DNA from: Sipunculus nudus
Lineage: Eukaryota; Annelida; Sipuncula; Golfingiida; Sipunculidae
Assembly: GCA_026874595.1 (NCBI GenBank)
Contig: CM049316.1
Location: forward strand, 1,550,001 to 1,614,000
DNA length: 64,000 bases
Direction: 5' to 3'
This document shows positions 45,716 to 58,690 of the stretch, piece after piece (within the stretch, counting starts at the first letter, position 1; each line of letters begins with the position of its first letter). Both the position numbers and the translations under genes were made by a program. The notes under the pieces were generated by a model that saw nothing but the letters and a program-made list of their open reading frames with translations, searched no databases and was not told where the DNA came from.

Positions 45716-48700
45716 TATTCTTCCATGTTTTAAAATGCATATTAAAATAAGAATTATTACACTGAGTAAATAATAAAAAGTTAAAATATGAACTTTTTTT
45801 GTTTCTAACCGCTTAACATGCTTCCTGTCCATGTGATTCTCCTAAATAATGCCAGAAACATTTTATGTTGGGCATAAAAATGTCTACATTACAACGACAA
45901 CCTTGAATGTACAATGTGTACTTACAGGTGCAAATTCAAATAAATTTCATGCAGCAGATAAACTTATATTATTTAGTGATTCATATTAATTTAAATATTA
46001 TTTCACAAGAAGTTGTACCAAATTGGGGGCCCATCCCCAATCCCACCATAGTGGTGAACCCATCCAGATTATTCTTAATATCAGCAGGCCATGATCAGTA
46101 TCGTCATATATGTCTGTGAAAAGCCAGTTTGAGTATAACCCCCTTCCCCATGGGTTGCACAAATACCTTCTGCTGTAAAATGTCATCTTTTTTTAATTTT
46201 TAAGGAAATGTTTTTCAGTCTTCATCATGGTTTAATTAAAGCCTTTTTAAATTTTTTTATGAGTAATTATGTAGTGATGTTCTAGCAAAAGTTTTTTTGA
46301 ATGCAGAGCCATTTGCCGTTTACCTTAGCAGTTCATCTATCATTTGATAATTAAAACCAGAGAGATTCGGTGTAATTAAATCCCTTATTTGGAATATCGA
46401 TTCGCAGAACAGAAAATAAACTGGTTATTAATCATCGTTTTTTTTCCGGCTCAACACTACACCGTTAACTGTATTAACTCTTCCTTGGCTGTCTGTGTTC
46501 ACACATGTGCATACACTTATACGCTGCCGACATATACGTCCATGCATTTTCAGGTTCATATATTGAAAAAGTAATTTTTTGGGAGTGGCTGAGAGAGCAT
46601 TTTTGTAAAACTTTATTATAACGCATTAATATTCTCGTATAAAAACAGATTCGATACTGATGGCTGCAGGCGATCCTGGGATATTTGGTCAGTGGTAACA
46701 GACATGACGTCTGAAGGTTGTGTCCAAAGACGTAATTTTTCATTTTTTTTTGCGATTGATCAAAATTGAATGTTTCTGTGAGGATACCATTTTCATAATT
46801 ATTTCCATTGCCATTAACTTTTCTCTAAAACATTATTCTTTATAATATAAAAAATAAAGTATTAGTCTTTCGTGTTATATCTAATAAAGGTGGGAAAATC
46901 ATTTCTGCTTGCACGTGTTAACATAGGTCAAAATCATGTTCGTATCGGTAGCCTTCAACCATTCCTTTGATATTTTTAAAAAGACAATATATTAAAGTCA
47001 GACACATAATACTCATATATTTCCGATCTGCTAAATTGAAATTTCTGTAAAGTTGCCATTAGATGTGTATTAATTTGATTTAATGTCTGCTCATTTAATT
47101 TATCATTCATTCCCCCACTAAAAATTTTGTTGAAGTTGTTAATATAAAACAAAATAACAAATCGTAGAAAACTGCTGTTTATGCACGTTTCGCTCCCATT
47201 TTTCATTTAATAGGCCATAGATAATTAGAGGATAATATTCTCATTAAACATATATAACCGTTGTTTAGAACATTTAATCATCTACGTCTATACGTACTGA
47301 CTTGGACCCGATAATGTAATACATGTTCCCGCCGGCTGAAACATCGCGTGTTGAGACTCACAATCGGATCTCCGGTCACGCGGCCTTGTTATGGTAAACA
47401 GACACACGTGGACTGTGTTCATAAACACGCAGAGCCATAAAAAGGTGTCAAACAGCCATGTGTGAAGTGCTGGGATGGTTTTGCTGGGAAACATTTGCAT
47501 AAAGCAAAAGTGAACTGAGAATTTGTGAGAATACGCATTATATTGCTCTGATAATGTCACTTTAAATAAGAATCAAAGGGACAATTATTAACATTGTAGA
47601 CATAATGAAAACTTATCTAAGCACTGATTTGTTTAATCAAATTTGAATAATTTTATTTTTTAATACATATATAGAAAAATTGAACAGTAATCTCAGCTGT
47701 AAACTAATACACATGTAAAAAATACCTCAAGGATTAGAACACCCAATAAGTTATACAAGAGGCAAAGGGGAAATAAAGGGATCTTTAATATAAATTTTGA
47801 CTATTTACATAGTATCATGTGACATCTGTTAAAGCCACGACTCTTGATATCATAAGTCAAACATAATGACATCTGTAATGAGTATAAATCTTGGTAAAAT
47901 TTTAAAATTTTAACATATTTTAATTTTTCTAAATTTTGCAAATCAGATAAATTAACAAACTGAAACACTTGGAAAATACCTGTAAATTTATATTAATTTT
48001 TATATAATCAACTGCAGCCTTGTGTATCATTGATTTGCTTCATATCATCCCTAAAAGTATAAATCAATTTTATTTAATTATTTTTCATTATTAATTTTGA
48101 AATGAAAAACACCCAAAGGTGACTACATGGTGTCCTATGGAATGCACTTAGGGCCACTCATACAAGATCTATACAACATCAGTAATTGCAAGGTTATTCC
48201 TTGTTTCTCATTAACTACAAATTTCCTTTTCCATTAATTTTTTTAAGTTGTTATTATAAACCAATAAAAAATCATAATTGTTTATCGATATGTTGTTGAC
48301 AAAACAACTACTAGAGGAGGGGGTTGGGCACCTGGGGCCAGATGTCGCCTGCCAAGAGCAAGCTAGCTGCCCAGTATTCCCTGCTTGAAGCGTGTATATT
48401 TAGCCTGAAATGTCAACAAGGGTGACATGCAGGCGACTGAATAGGGCTGGTGAAAAAAATATTTAAAGGTTTTTACTGTTCTGATGTAAGGAAATCTTCA
48501 TCTTATAAACATGCACGATTTAGTAGCAATTCATCACTTTGTGGACATAATTAAATGTTCACTTTAATAATTTGAACACCTTGTTATACAATTCATTATC
48601 CAAAATGTAGCAAAACAAGAACAAGAATGAATCAAATACAGAAAATTACAATATTGATCTAGTTGACACATCATCCTGGGGGGGGGGGGGGAGGGTGTAG

Positions 48701-49123
48701 GGCAGAGTGGAAGCCCATCCAAGGTGAGCTACGGCAGATGCCTGGATCTGGTTACATAACACAGGGCTGTATAACTCAATGCACTGGATAAGGTTGATAT
48801 AAAAAACAGTTGACATGGTCTGTGTAAATTGGTAAAAAATATACTTTTCTTAATCAATTCTTTGAAATTTTAAATCAATTTCTTTGATATTACAGACATT
48901 AAAAGATTCAATCTTCATGTGTATGTGCTGTGAAAATGAAATCAACAGTGCTTAAAGGGAAAAAATTTGCCGTGGTCGAAATTAGGCGAAATTTAAGATA
49001 ATGATTTAAAATTTATGCTAATAACCTAAAAAATTAAAATTTTGATCCAATTTCTAGTATACAATTAAAACTAAGTTGAATATTGATATGTGCATGATAT
49101 AAGCTCATTAGCCTAAATAATTA
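45716..49123. other. AT-rich non-coding stretch with G14 run
   Basis: No gene supported. It contains a run of 14 G at 48,678-48,691 and very AT-rich sequence at 47,600-48,280. Open frames of 60-90 codons (for example 46,474-46,743 and 47,288-47,560 on the minus strand) show no domain. Confidence 0.45.
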
Positions 49124-49402
49124 TCACGTTAAAAGAGTTATATATTCCCTGATTTGAACACTGCTCCCATTGTCACTCTCACTGTCTTTTTCATAATTAT
49201 CAATATCGCTCATGTCATCATCCTCTGTCTCATTTTTCTCATGAAACAGGTTATCCGGAACTCGCTTTCCATCAAACAATTTAGGGATGAAATTTCCTCC
49301 TTCACACAACCATGTTTCAGGGGTCCATTTATATGAGCCTTGTGCGCATTGCCGAGATATAGTTGACAAGTTTGACCCTGGAGATTTTCTGCTCAAGGAC
49401 AT
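49124..49402 (-). CDS. Hypothetical acidic-tail open frame, possible exon
   Basis: A 92-codon frame on the minus strand. Its centre reads YKWTPETWLCEGGNFIPKL, followed by a strongly acidic stretch (EDDDMSDIDNYEKDSESDN), then a stop at 49,124-49,126. The composition is unlike the low-complexity frames around it and could be the last exon of a gene or an eroded transposase. An overlapping minus-strand frame at 49,329-49,532 (KIPQRKAKKTLSKLRQPPP) could be an upstream part in another frame. I recognise no family. Confidence 0.25.
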   Translation of the reverse strand: MSLSRKSPGSNLSTISRQCAQGSYKWTPETWLCEGGNFIPKLFDGKRVPDNLFHEKNETEDDDMSDIDNYEKDSESDNGSSVQIREYITLLT

Positions 49403-50354
49403 AGAGGCAGGGGGGAGGTTGGCGGAGCTTAGACAGAGTCTTCTTTGCTTTTCTCTGCGGAATTTTGTTTGGGTCTTGGCACTTACTCCTCATCCCAAAA
49501 AGGGCGCAAAAGTACTTGTTCATTGTCTTCAAAACTGAAGCTGGTACTGTTTGAGAAGCCCGAGAATAAGAAGAATTAATTTATATTTGGAAACTTGTTT
49601 CGAATATTTAAAGTGTATGTACATTCCGCATGTGATTAAGAGAATCATCTCTTAATTAATCAGATAAGTGTACTCAAACTCGTCTGTATTACCATAAAAC
49701 GGATCAACCTTACCCTATTTGTTTCGACAAACTTGACCTTGAAATAAGTTACTATACATTGAGAACTACTTTATCGGAACCTTAATTAATCATTCTTCAC
49801 TGATTCCACTGAAACTGTGAGACTGCCTCAAAATAATAAAATTTATAAAGATTTCGTGCACAAAAATAGGATATCATCTGCTTTTAGAGCCTCAAGGTGA
49901 CTTTGACCTTGACCTTTGGCCTTGATTTTGACCGCAGGTGGCCGTAGAATCATGTTTATCATGTCGGCCATGCTTGAAAATATACAACTAGATACCAAGA
50001 TCATCCAAATCTGCCAAGGCATTCCAGAAATATTGAGATCCGAAGGTTGCATGGCATGATTGTGGCAAATCATCGATATAAGGGTAGGGTTTGGCTTTTT
50101 TGAGCTGCAGGGCAGAACTACCGTCTGTGCAACTTAAGGCTGCCATTTTCTAATGTCGCAAAGTATACTTCGACGGAAAAAACCTAAGATTAACGATAAT
50201 TTTTTGCAATTAAATCGATGTATCCCGGGGACTATTTGTTAGTGATCAGTAAATATGCTGGTTACTTTGATTAATCATTGGTGTCTGTTACTATGGTTTT
50301 GTGTACGGTTGAGGAGATTGTTAAATTTTACCAAAATGTAATGCACCGGTCTGT
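49403..50354. other. Non-coding; short dispersed-repeat-like segment
   Basis: The stretch 49,890-50,065 begins with the ggtgactttgaccttgacc style of sequence typical of dispersed invertebrate repeats. No second copy was found in the window. No gene supported. Confidence 0.4.
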
Positions 50355-50711
50355 TCAGTTCCTTTGATTCTTCCATTTTCTGGCGGAGAGTTTAGAAGTA
50401 TTGAACGGATGAAATCTTAATTCTCCGATTATTGAGACAAATTCGTCCTTGCAGTCACCAATGAACATGATGTTGTACAAATGTACCTGGCCATAGTGTT
50501 GCATGTTTAGACTGTTCAGCACTGTATACATATACATGCTGCCAGTATTAAATGTTACATATAATAGCCAAGAGTAGAGCACCAGCATGATTACCTGTGA
50601 CCTAATAACAGCCACTGGATGAGCTGCATCTGGCTTTGTCACCAGCTGGACACAGCTTAACATAACCCTGAAAGCCTGAGGTGTTCTCCTCATGAACCTG
50701 TCAATGACCAA
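50355..50711 (-). CDS. Hypothetical 118-codon open frame
   Basis: The longest non-repeat open frame in this part of the window. It contains a hydrophobic stretch (VIMLVLYSWLLYVTFN, residues ~40-56) that could be a membrane segment, then GDCKDEFVSIIGELRFHPF. No family recognised and no clear splice or promoter context. A chance frame in AT-rich DNA is a serious alternative. Confidence 0.2.
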   Translation of the reverse strand: MVIDRFMRRTPQAFRVMLSCVQLVTKPDAAHPVAVIRSQVIMLVLYSWLLYVTFNTGSMYMYTVLNSLNMQHYGQVHLYNIMFIGDCKDEFVSIIGELRFHPFNTSKLSARKWKNQRN

Positions 50712-51785
50712 ATAGCTGGTTTAATTAGAGCACTGCTTGGTCAAATAGTATGCTACACGAAGCTATGCTCTTTTTATATCTATCTCTGTGTTCATCTCCT
50801 TGACCAAAAGCTGGACTTGGATCTGTAGTTCGATACCATTCCCCCTTTTCAGTTAATAAACCGATAATTACTTAACAGGATTAACCTGACCACTGACCAC
50901 TGACAACACCTTTGTCAAATATAAAGTGTGAAATGTTGTAACTCAGTACTATCCTCAAGCTAGTTAAGCTCGTGGCTCTGGGAAATTATCCCTTTATCCT
51001 GTAAGTTTTGTTTTTTATTTTAGTATATATGCATGTAAATGGAAGACATAGGACCGCGCCTGTTTAATTTCCCCATTAAAATGTAAACTAAAATGATCGT
51101 GTCAGGTATGGTATGTTGTTATATGCAGTTAAGCCACGTAAGCCAATGAATGTGTAATAGTTTGTGTGAACAAGATGATGTACCAAGCTAGGTAACTGTT
51201 ATGATTATGTATAGACAATTATTCATGACTATGTTTATTAAATCTTTGCTCATATACTAATGAGATGTTTTACAAAGGAAGTGACTGGCAGGTGAGTAAT
51301 ATCTGACTCACTATAACTGTTCATTTTAGCAATACTAATTTCACAAGTGAGTATAGCTAAGAACTTTATAGTGAGCACTTAACCATGTTCTTTAGTAAAG
51401 TTATAATGATCACACTAAACATGATAGAAATTCAATTTAATTAACTACTTTTTTTAAAGTGATTTAAATAAATACCATTCTAAAGAGAAATAGTGAAAAG
51501 TAATTATAGAGTAATTTATGATTAAAATTACTTTTCCAATGTAATTGATAACGATTACAATTACTCTGTTCTGAAACCAAATGTTATCGAATACAATTAA
51601 AATTACACTTTAAAATGGAATCAATTGTTATCGATTGCGATTACTGATTACGATTACCCCAAACCTGATATATTTGGCTATTCTTTTTTACATATCTTCT
51701 TAATCTTTATTTATATATAACTGTTATTCGCTTACAATATAAAATGTGTTCATTTGTTTGTGTATTAGAGCATGTCTGTATGGGT

Positions 51786-51788
<3 letters not shown>
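50712..51788. other. Non-coding; aattacaatt-rich patch
   Basis: At 51,500-51,655 a run of related gtaattgataacgattac motifs forms a degenerate repeat. Otherwise nothing seen. Confidence 0.4.

Positions 51789-51831
<43 letters not shown>
51789..51831. repeat. (GA)n microsatellite
   Basis: Near-perfect AG/GA dinucleotide run of about 42 bp. It gives rise to low-complexity open frames on both strands. Confidence 0.95.
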
Positions 51832-51832
<1 letters not shown>

Positions 51833-52839
51833 ATTTCGGGAGAGAAAAAAAAATGTCGTAAAGAAAGAAAGAAAGCAAGAAAGAGATACAGGCCCGTGGC
51901 CTTGTCAACTTGCATTAATGATTGTACTCTGGTAATTCATTATAGTAAGACTGGCATTACACACAGAGAGAGAACAGGGAGAACACGAGGAAAGTATTGA
52001 GTAATTACCGAGATCTAAACTCTTGTGTAAGACCATTGTGGTACCCGACACGTTTCCAATCTACAAGTTTAGAGGGTTTACATGGTAGTGAACTTCATGC
52101 AGTATAACGAGCCGCAAAATGACGTCGAGGCGGGTCACAGGAAGGATTAATAGAAGTTGTAATTTCCTAGCATACAACTTAACACAGGTGTCTCAACAGG
52201 TGGTTAGAATATAAAACACATTGTGCAGGGTATGCGTGCTGATTCAAAGAACTTGCAGGGCGGGGATGGACGCGGGATGACATAAGCTGATTAATTATGT
52301 AGTGGCTTAAAAGAGATTTGATACAGAAACACTTATTAATCTAATGTTAATGAATTAATATATAGAACATATTTAATGAAATCAATGTATGGAAGTTGGC
52401 CTTATCATTCTGTGATATACAGTGATACAGAGGAAAAGAACATTTATTAATCTGATGTTAATGATTTAATATATAGAATACATTTAATGAATTCAACATA
52501 TAGAAATTGGTCTTATTATTCTGTGATACAGAGGAAAAGAATCAGCATTGTGCAACACAGCAGGGGACAAGATTTTAATGCTGAGCATGTTACTTCGATC
52601 ATAAGTTTATAACAACTAGATGTGGTCGGACAATGGTCCTCAGAGGGCCCCGCATTTCTGGTAGTGCTGGACTAGTTGACATTTGGGTAAAATGTTTATA
52701 GTTTAAAAATATGACAAACAGAAACAGGTCATTATCAATGTGCATGAGGGAAAAATCCTACTCGTTCAAATCATATTAAAGAAGATATGTTTGAAATAAT
52801 GTGTGCAATACAAAATCCCTGACTGTACATTTTGGATTT
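51832..52839. other. Non-coding; small local duplication
   Basis: Segments near 52,330-52,430 and 52,440-52,545 resemble each other (cttattaatctaatgttaat, then attctgtgata.acag.ggaaaagaa), a diverged ~110-bp duplication. No gene seen. Confidence 0.5.
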
Positions 52840-53400
52840 GGGTGGGTCAGTTATTTGACGGGGATGGAGTCCGGATAGCATTCAATCATCAATGTTATTA
52901 TGACAAAGATCAAGCATGTTCTTTTTCAAATATCGCTCGCGAAAGAAATCACCGATTGTGCTCTGGTGGCCATATAGGAATTCCGTCAGGTCTGTAGTTC
53001 GATAGAGATGAAGTCCTCATACGTATCAATCCCTGTGAATTTTAGAAGATCAATCATGTTCTCGCTGAGATATCGCGCGCGAAAGAATATCAGCGAATGT
53101 GCTCAGGCAGCCATATTGTGATTCGAAAGGTCTAGCGAAAGGTCTAGAGCCCTCATGGAATCCATTCATCTCTGTGAGTATGAGAGAGATCAAGCATGAT
53201 CTTGAGATATCGTGCGCGATAGAAAATCACCGGGTGTGCTCTAGCTGCCATATTTGAATTCCGACAGAACAGAGCTGTTATTCGATAGGTCTGGAGCCCT
53301 CATAGGTACAAGTCATCCCTGTGATTATGAAAAAGGTCAAGCATGTTTTTGTTGAGATATCGCACGCGCATATAAAGCGTCACTGACTGAAGGACGGACG
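52840..53400. repeat. ~140-bp diverged tandem repeat
   Basis: Landmark gatcaagcatgtt or a variant recurs at about 52,909, 53,049, 53,189 and 53,335. It is followed each time by gagatatcg.gcgcga.agaa, tgtgctct, gccatat and a catccctgtga block. The right end runs into gacggacggacac. Confidence 0.85.
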
Positions 53401-53649
53401 GACACGGTGATCATTACTTGAAATGACTCTTCTTCTGTTACTCAGAGAAAAGAAAAAAAACTAAAATTCGCGGAATTTATGTCCTCCGCTTTCTCCTCTT
53501 GTTGTGCCTTCTCAATATGTTTTAGTTATTATTTTCCCCTGAACATGCCTCCACATGTTAATTGTGCCTGTGCTTTAGTTTTCATTGACCCCTGAAGATG
53601 ACACCACATTTTGGTTGTGATTTGGGAATAAAAGGGATTTTTTGTTTGT
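53401..53649. other. Non-coding spacer
   Basis: No gene or repeat recognised. Confidence 0.4.
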
Positions 53650-53866
53650 TTGGGGCTAGTGATAATAATTTTTCAGAAAAACCAAATCCCAACCAAGGTA
53701 TGCTTGATAGCATTCATTGACCCACATTTGAATGAAATCGGATAATTTTTAGGAAAGTTATCGCAAGGAATCGAGAACCTGTCGAACGGGCAGACAGCGG
53801 GACAGACAGACGGACAGACAAAGCCAAATCAATGTCCCCCGTTCCGCGGAAGCGGGGAACAATAAT
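53650..53866. repeat. Dispersed repeat with GACAGACA tail and hairpin end
   Basis: Sequence ending in gacagacagacggacagac followed by a GC-rich foldback CCCCGTTCCGCGGAAGCGGGG-like block at about 53,839-53,859 (the inner TTCCGCGGAA is a perfect palindrome). This end structure looks like the terminus of a short interspersed repeat. A related gacagacacagacggac tail lies near 54,552. Confidence 0.5.
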
Positions 53867-56715
53867 ACACGTAAATAATTACATGTATACTATTGTAGCT
53901 GCCATTGCTTTAAATACATTTTACGTAGGTAAGTGGTCTTTCTTCGAGAGGTTAATTACTACCTGTGCATAACAAGATTTGTTGGTTGAAACTTAATCCT
54001 TAAAGTCATATGTTTAGTTTTAACCTTTAAACATGAGGTAGAGTGGTCCGGTCCGGTCCGATTCAGGGATATGCGGTTGGGTATCTTGTGTTAGTGGTCC
54101 AGTCTAGCCGATACATTGTGGACTGTACTTATAACAGGTAATTCCGTACACGTTATGCAAAAGTAAAACGAACATGGAGTTTTGGCTCCTTTTTTTGACC
54201 TACCGGGATCTGTCAGAATGTAAAGTTTAAACTTCGTGGGCCTCATGGTTAACAGTTGAACGTTGCTTGTGTTCAGACGAATGGCATTAATCTGTCATAC
54301 TAAAAAGTACAAGTAAAATACGTAAAAATTGAAGCTTTGTTTGAGGCACCAGGAGCCTTGTGAGCCAGTTAAGGCTTTCCTAGATCAATTACTGATATTT
54401 TTCATCTGTTTTTAATTTTTACAGACGGAAGTCAGTCAGGTAATTTTTGGTCACAGTGACGTGCCATGTCCGATCCGCATGTGGACTTTGAATTTCCTGG
54501 GCCTCACGGTTATGATGATGTACCCTTTCAAAGGACGGAATTAAAGGCCTGACAGACACAGACGGACAAAGGGCACATCTTTAGTTCAGATGACTTAGTC
54601 AGCTGAGCTAAAGACCCAATTAAAATTAATACTTTTTAGCGAATTTTCATATTCACATACAATTCATGAACTATATACATGATTGTTGGTGTAAGCGTCT
54701 GATCTTCCGTCTGTTTTTTCGAACGACTCTATTCTGGGTTGATTCTTCCGGTTTCATGCCATGGGTGTATTTTGCGCTAGATAGTTTACAGTAATCAATC
54801 GGGATTTCTTTATGTTTGTGTACTGAATAACCGTTGGCTTTGAGGAAATGATATATTGATTGAGAACCCGATGTTAACTTTGTTAACTATCCGTCTGCAA
54901 AATGTGTAACGCGTACAAGCATAAAGGTCGGTGGATTAATCTACCACAAACAATAAATGAATATTAAATTATTTGAACATCATACTTTTTTTAAAGCGAC
55001 AAAATTTAAAATTTATACATCCAAAATCTTTCTCTCAGTTGTTATCCAGAAATCCCGTCTAAATTATTAATAGAGTTACTAGTGTGGTTTATAGCATTAT
55101 AAATTCACTGAGACTTTTTATCAACATAATAGATGACGGTGCATAATATTTGCAGAATATTTGTTTAGTCGCTAAAATGTTGTTTTATATAGGAAACAAT
55201 GTCTGCATTTAATTAGTTATAAGGTAGATTTAGATACTGGAACAGAAACTAAAAACAGCGGATATGATTAAGTTTTTAATTGATTTTCTCCCAACGATTT
55301 ATAAATGTAAAAGGGATTAGGCTTTATCATCAGTGATATATCTAACTACCCTGTTCCCCGTGTTGTACTATTTATTTGTTTATTAAAGTACTCAGAGTAT
55401 GCAGGTGCATACAACCCCAAATCTGTCTCTAGCATATCTGGTCTGAGATGGTATTTTGGCGGCCAATGTAGTTTTATGGATTTTCTTGCGTTTCTGAGTA
55501 AGACATTCCTTGTCCTACTGGCTGTCTGATAGTCTAGGATTTGGTAACAACATATATTTATAGGAAAACCAAACTTTTTTTCCCAAGCTTATGGCAAATC
55601 CCAGGAACAAAAGTTCCGATATAACTGCTGACATTCGTCAAAGGTTTCGCCAACTATTACAAATTTTTCTAAATACACTATAAAGGAGGCGATACCCCCG
55701 CGAGCCATCATCTTGAACAAGTCTAGGAAAAGCCGCAGAAGCCCTGCTGGCGACAAAAGGAACTCCTGTATTAATCAAAATTACATCATGTATAATACCT
55801 CTGAATCTCCATTATAAGCCTGTGGCGACATGATTAATAGAATGTAATCGGACCGATCTGTAGATCTATTTTGGACAGGCAGTGATTTCTCCTCGCCAAG
55901 TGATTGATATTTCACTAAACTCGTGTTTTCACATTAAATCATTAGGAGATTCCTTCTTAGGGACACTACTATCTTTGATTAGTCTGGTAGTGTTGCTGTT
56001 TGATTACGGTATAGCTGCTAATGCACTTATCATTTCTGGTGAGTAGATAGATGTGTACAACAGTGGCCCTCCCTAATGCCTTGGATCAATTCATGTTCTA
56101 CTTCCTTTTTATGTATTACAGAAGATTTGTGGTTGGGAGTGGATGCAGATTGAATATTGTCAAAATTATCAATAATTTGGAAACCATATTTTATTTATAT
56201 CTAGTAGGAATCCCGTATTCCTATCTGGTCCATTAGCCCATTCAGAATTCAGAGTGAATACCAAAATGTGGGTGGTTTTGTAGGACTTTTATTTGACAAA
56301 GACAGCTTGAGGTTACACATGTCGCTCAAGGCTTTTACGTGTGACCCCATCTGCATTGCTATTTAGCTTGTTCTTTTCCGTGCAGATCATCAAACATTAA
56401 AACATCTATCCATCTTCGTTGCTGAGCTGGACCGGTTACCTGAACCAGATTTACCAGATAGTGTGGCACATCAGGTAAACCAATCTTACCCTTTCTCATC
56501 AAAGTATCTAAGATACGAAGGACCCCCTCTGGATCCGCCCTGAATCGTGCTGTGGATGCTAGAGCCTCTAAGAGGATCTTTTATGGCGATACAAAAAGGT
56601 TTCCGGGCCTCTCCCCTTTCCTCGTTATTTTAACCCATACAGATATACATATTAAATACCCCCTATATTCGGTTTAAGCCCGAATCTGTCTGTTCTGTGG
56701 AAGCGGTACCCAAGA
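53867..56715. other. Non-coding stretch, nothing firm
   Basis: A (ggtcc)n-like short run lies near 54,045-54,060, and a second interspersed-repeat-like tail at 54,545-54,620. No gene supported. Confidence 0.45.
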
Positions 56716-56866
56716 ATGAACTTTAAGAAATTTGAAGACTTTTGTATCCTGAATGGCATTAACATACACTTGTATCACCATACAATCCTGCCAGTAATGG
56801 CATGGCAGAACGGGCAGTCCAGGCTATTAAAACGGAATTGGCAAGTCAAAGGATTGTTCTTTGAAG
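56716..56866 (+). pseudogene. Ty3/gypsy-type integrase fragment, frameshifted
   Basis: The frame from 56,716 reads FEDFCILNGINIH. The sequence then continues in a second frame as LVSPYNPASNGMAERAVQ and IKTEL until a TGA near 56,866. This is the part of the integrase core that carries the catalytic glutamate (in NGMAER), with the SPYNPASNG motif typical of Ty3/gypsy and Maverick-like integrases. The shift lies near 56,768-56,772. No RT, LTR or other domain was found nearby, so this is an isolated fragment, followed at once by a minisatellite. Confidence 0.75.
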
Positions 56867-56895
56867 ACAAGGTTGTACAGGTTTCTTCTGTTAGA

Positions 56896-57200
56896 CCACA
56901 ACACACCACAGTCAACAACCGGCGCGGCTCCTTAACTAACCACAACACACCACAGTCAACAACCTGCGCGGCTCCTTAACTAACCACAACACACCACAGT
57001 CAACAACCTGCGCGGCTCCTTAACTAACCACAACACACCACAGTCAACAACCGGCGCGGCTCCTTAACTTACCACAAAACACACCACAGTCAACAACCTG
57101 CGCGGCTCCTTAACTTACCACAAAACACACCACAGTTAACGACCGGCACGGCTCCTTAACTTACCACAAAACACACCACAGTTAACGACCGGTACGGCTC
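56896..57200. repeat. 44-47 bp minisatellite, about 7 copies
   Basis: Units contain ccacaacacaccacagtcaa, caacc.gcgcggctcc and ttaacta. Later copies have two extra bases (ccacaaaacacacc) and acagttaacgaccgg variants. The array starts about 30 bp after the integrase fragment. Confidence 0.9.
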
Positions 57201-57421
57201 AATGCCTTACGGACACGCTTAGACTCGATTAAGTCAAAGATGCCTTTCATGTTGAAAACATGCAGGCAGAGATGAAGACAGACATGATGTTCATGTATGG
57301 AAACGGGAGTTTTTAATTTGTGATACAGTTTACGCTTATAATTTTCTTGGCCGACGACGATGGCTCGCTCGGTCAACTGAACAACGACTTTGACCAGTGT
57401 CATTAACTCTTCGCACACAGG
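57201..57421. other. Non-coding spacer
   Basis: A 78-codon minus-strand open frame shows no domain. Confidence 0.4.
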
Positions 57422-57640
57422 ATGGTCGCCTCAGGAGGCGCCATGTGGATCATTTGCCCTACATTTGGGTACTGGACAGTTGAGAGGGGAAACGCTCCAC
57501 TCTCTCCGCTGGCGACCAGGTTCGATCCCCGGTTTTGCCATGAGTCGATTGTAGTGCCCGTCCAAGGCCGGTGGTTTTCTTCGGGTTCTACTTTCTTCAA
57601 ACCCAATGGGTTAAAAAACGCCATCATCTGAGCCACGGAG
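57422..57640 (+). mobile_element. tRNA-derived SINE-like sequence
   Basis: It contains an A-box-like tggacagttgagagg at 57,473 and a B box ggttcgatccc at 57,519. After the tRNA-like head comes a conserved-looking body (catgagtcgattgtagtgcc, then ccggtggttttcttcgggtt). That body resembles the central domain of widespread invertebrate SINE superfamilies, although I cannot name which with certainty. No clear 3' tail or target duplication was found. The open frames across it are chance. Confidence 0.65.
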
Positions 57641-58593
57641 AGTGCCCTAATAAGTTTAACAACTATTTGTACAATCCATGTAAAATAAATAAGTTTATAT
57701 TTTACAGGTATTTAGGTGATAGTTTTTGAAGTAACACTTGGCCATTGATAATCGAGTCACTGATGAAGATGGAGCTTCTTTATTACCATGATGCTGTTGC
57801 ACGTGTAGCCATAAGGATAGCTTGTACTGAACTACTTTATCTTACTGTATTACTACACATGCTATATACAGACTGTATAAATGCGATACATGATATAGTG
57901 CTCTATGTGTATCATATCACTACAGTTTTTCTGACGATTCTGGTTAAAATGTGTCGAGTGATTATTGTAACCAAAAAAAAAAAAAAAAAAAAAATTTGCG
58001 AAAAAAACATGTAACTGCAGACAGCCAAATAGCTGCCCATTAGGATGCAAATGCCTGGCAAATTAAATAGTATACAAGCCAACAATCAACAGAGACGTTG
58101 AAAAATGCATGCTACATCGGCAAAACAAGTGGTCCCTTAAGTAAAACGATCATTCGAAATTGTTCCGAAACGCACATTATGAAAAGAAACAGAGCTCCCG
58201 AAATTTATTTGGGATTTAAAACGAAAGCAAATGGGACATCCTAAAATAATCAAACACAAACAAGTGGACAGTTTATTCTTTGAAAGGTGAAAATTTTCGA
58301 ATATAACTTGGCAAATTGAACCCGAAAATTGATCTTATTAATAAGATAAATAAACTAGTATCAAAATACCGTCACCACAACTATATGACAAAACTGTTCG
58401 ACTTTAGATGAATATGCTGGCCGGTCCAAATGCACCTGACGACACTACGTTGCTTGATGATCCGCGAAGGAACAACACCACTGCGTGCGGGAAATTCGAG
58501 TCGCAACGAAATGTGTAAGTAACGTGTTTTCATAATCATAATAAATTCTAATCCATGTTGAGCACTTTGATACGATTGCTTAGATAAACAAAT

Positions 58594-58690
<97 letters not shown>

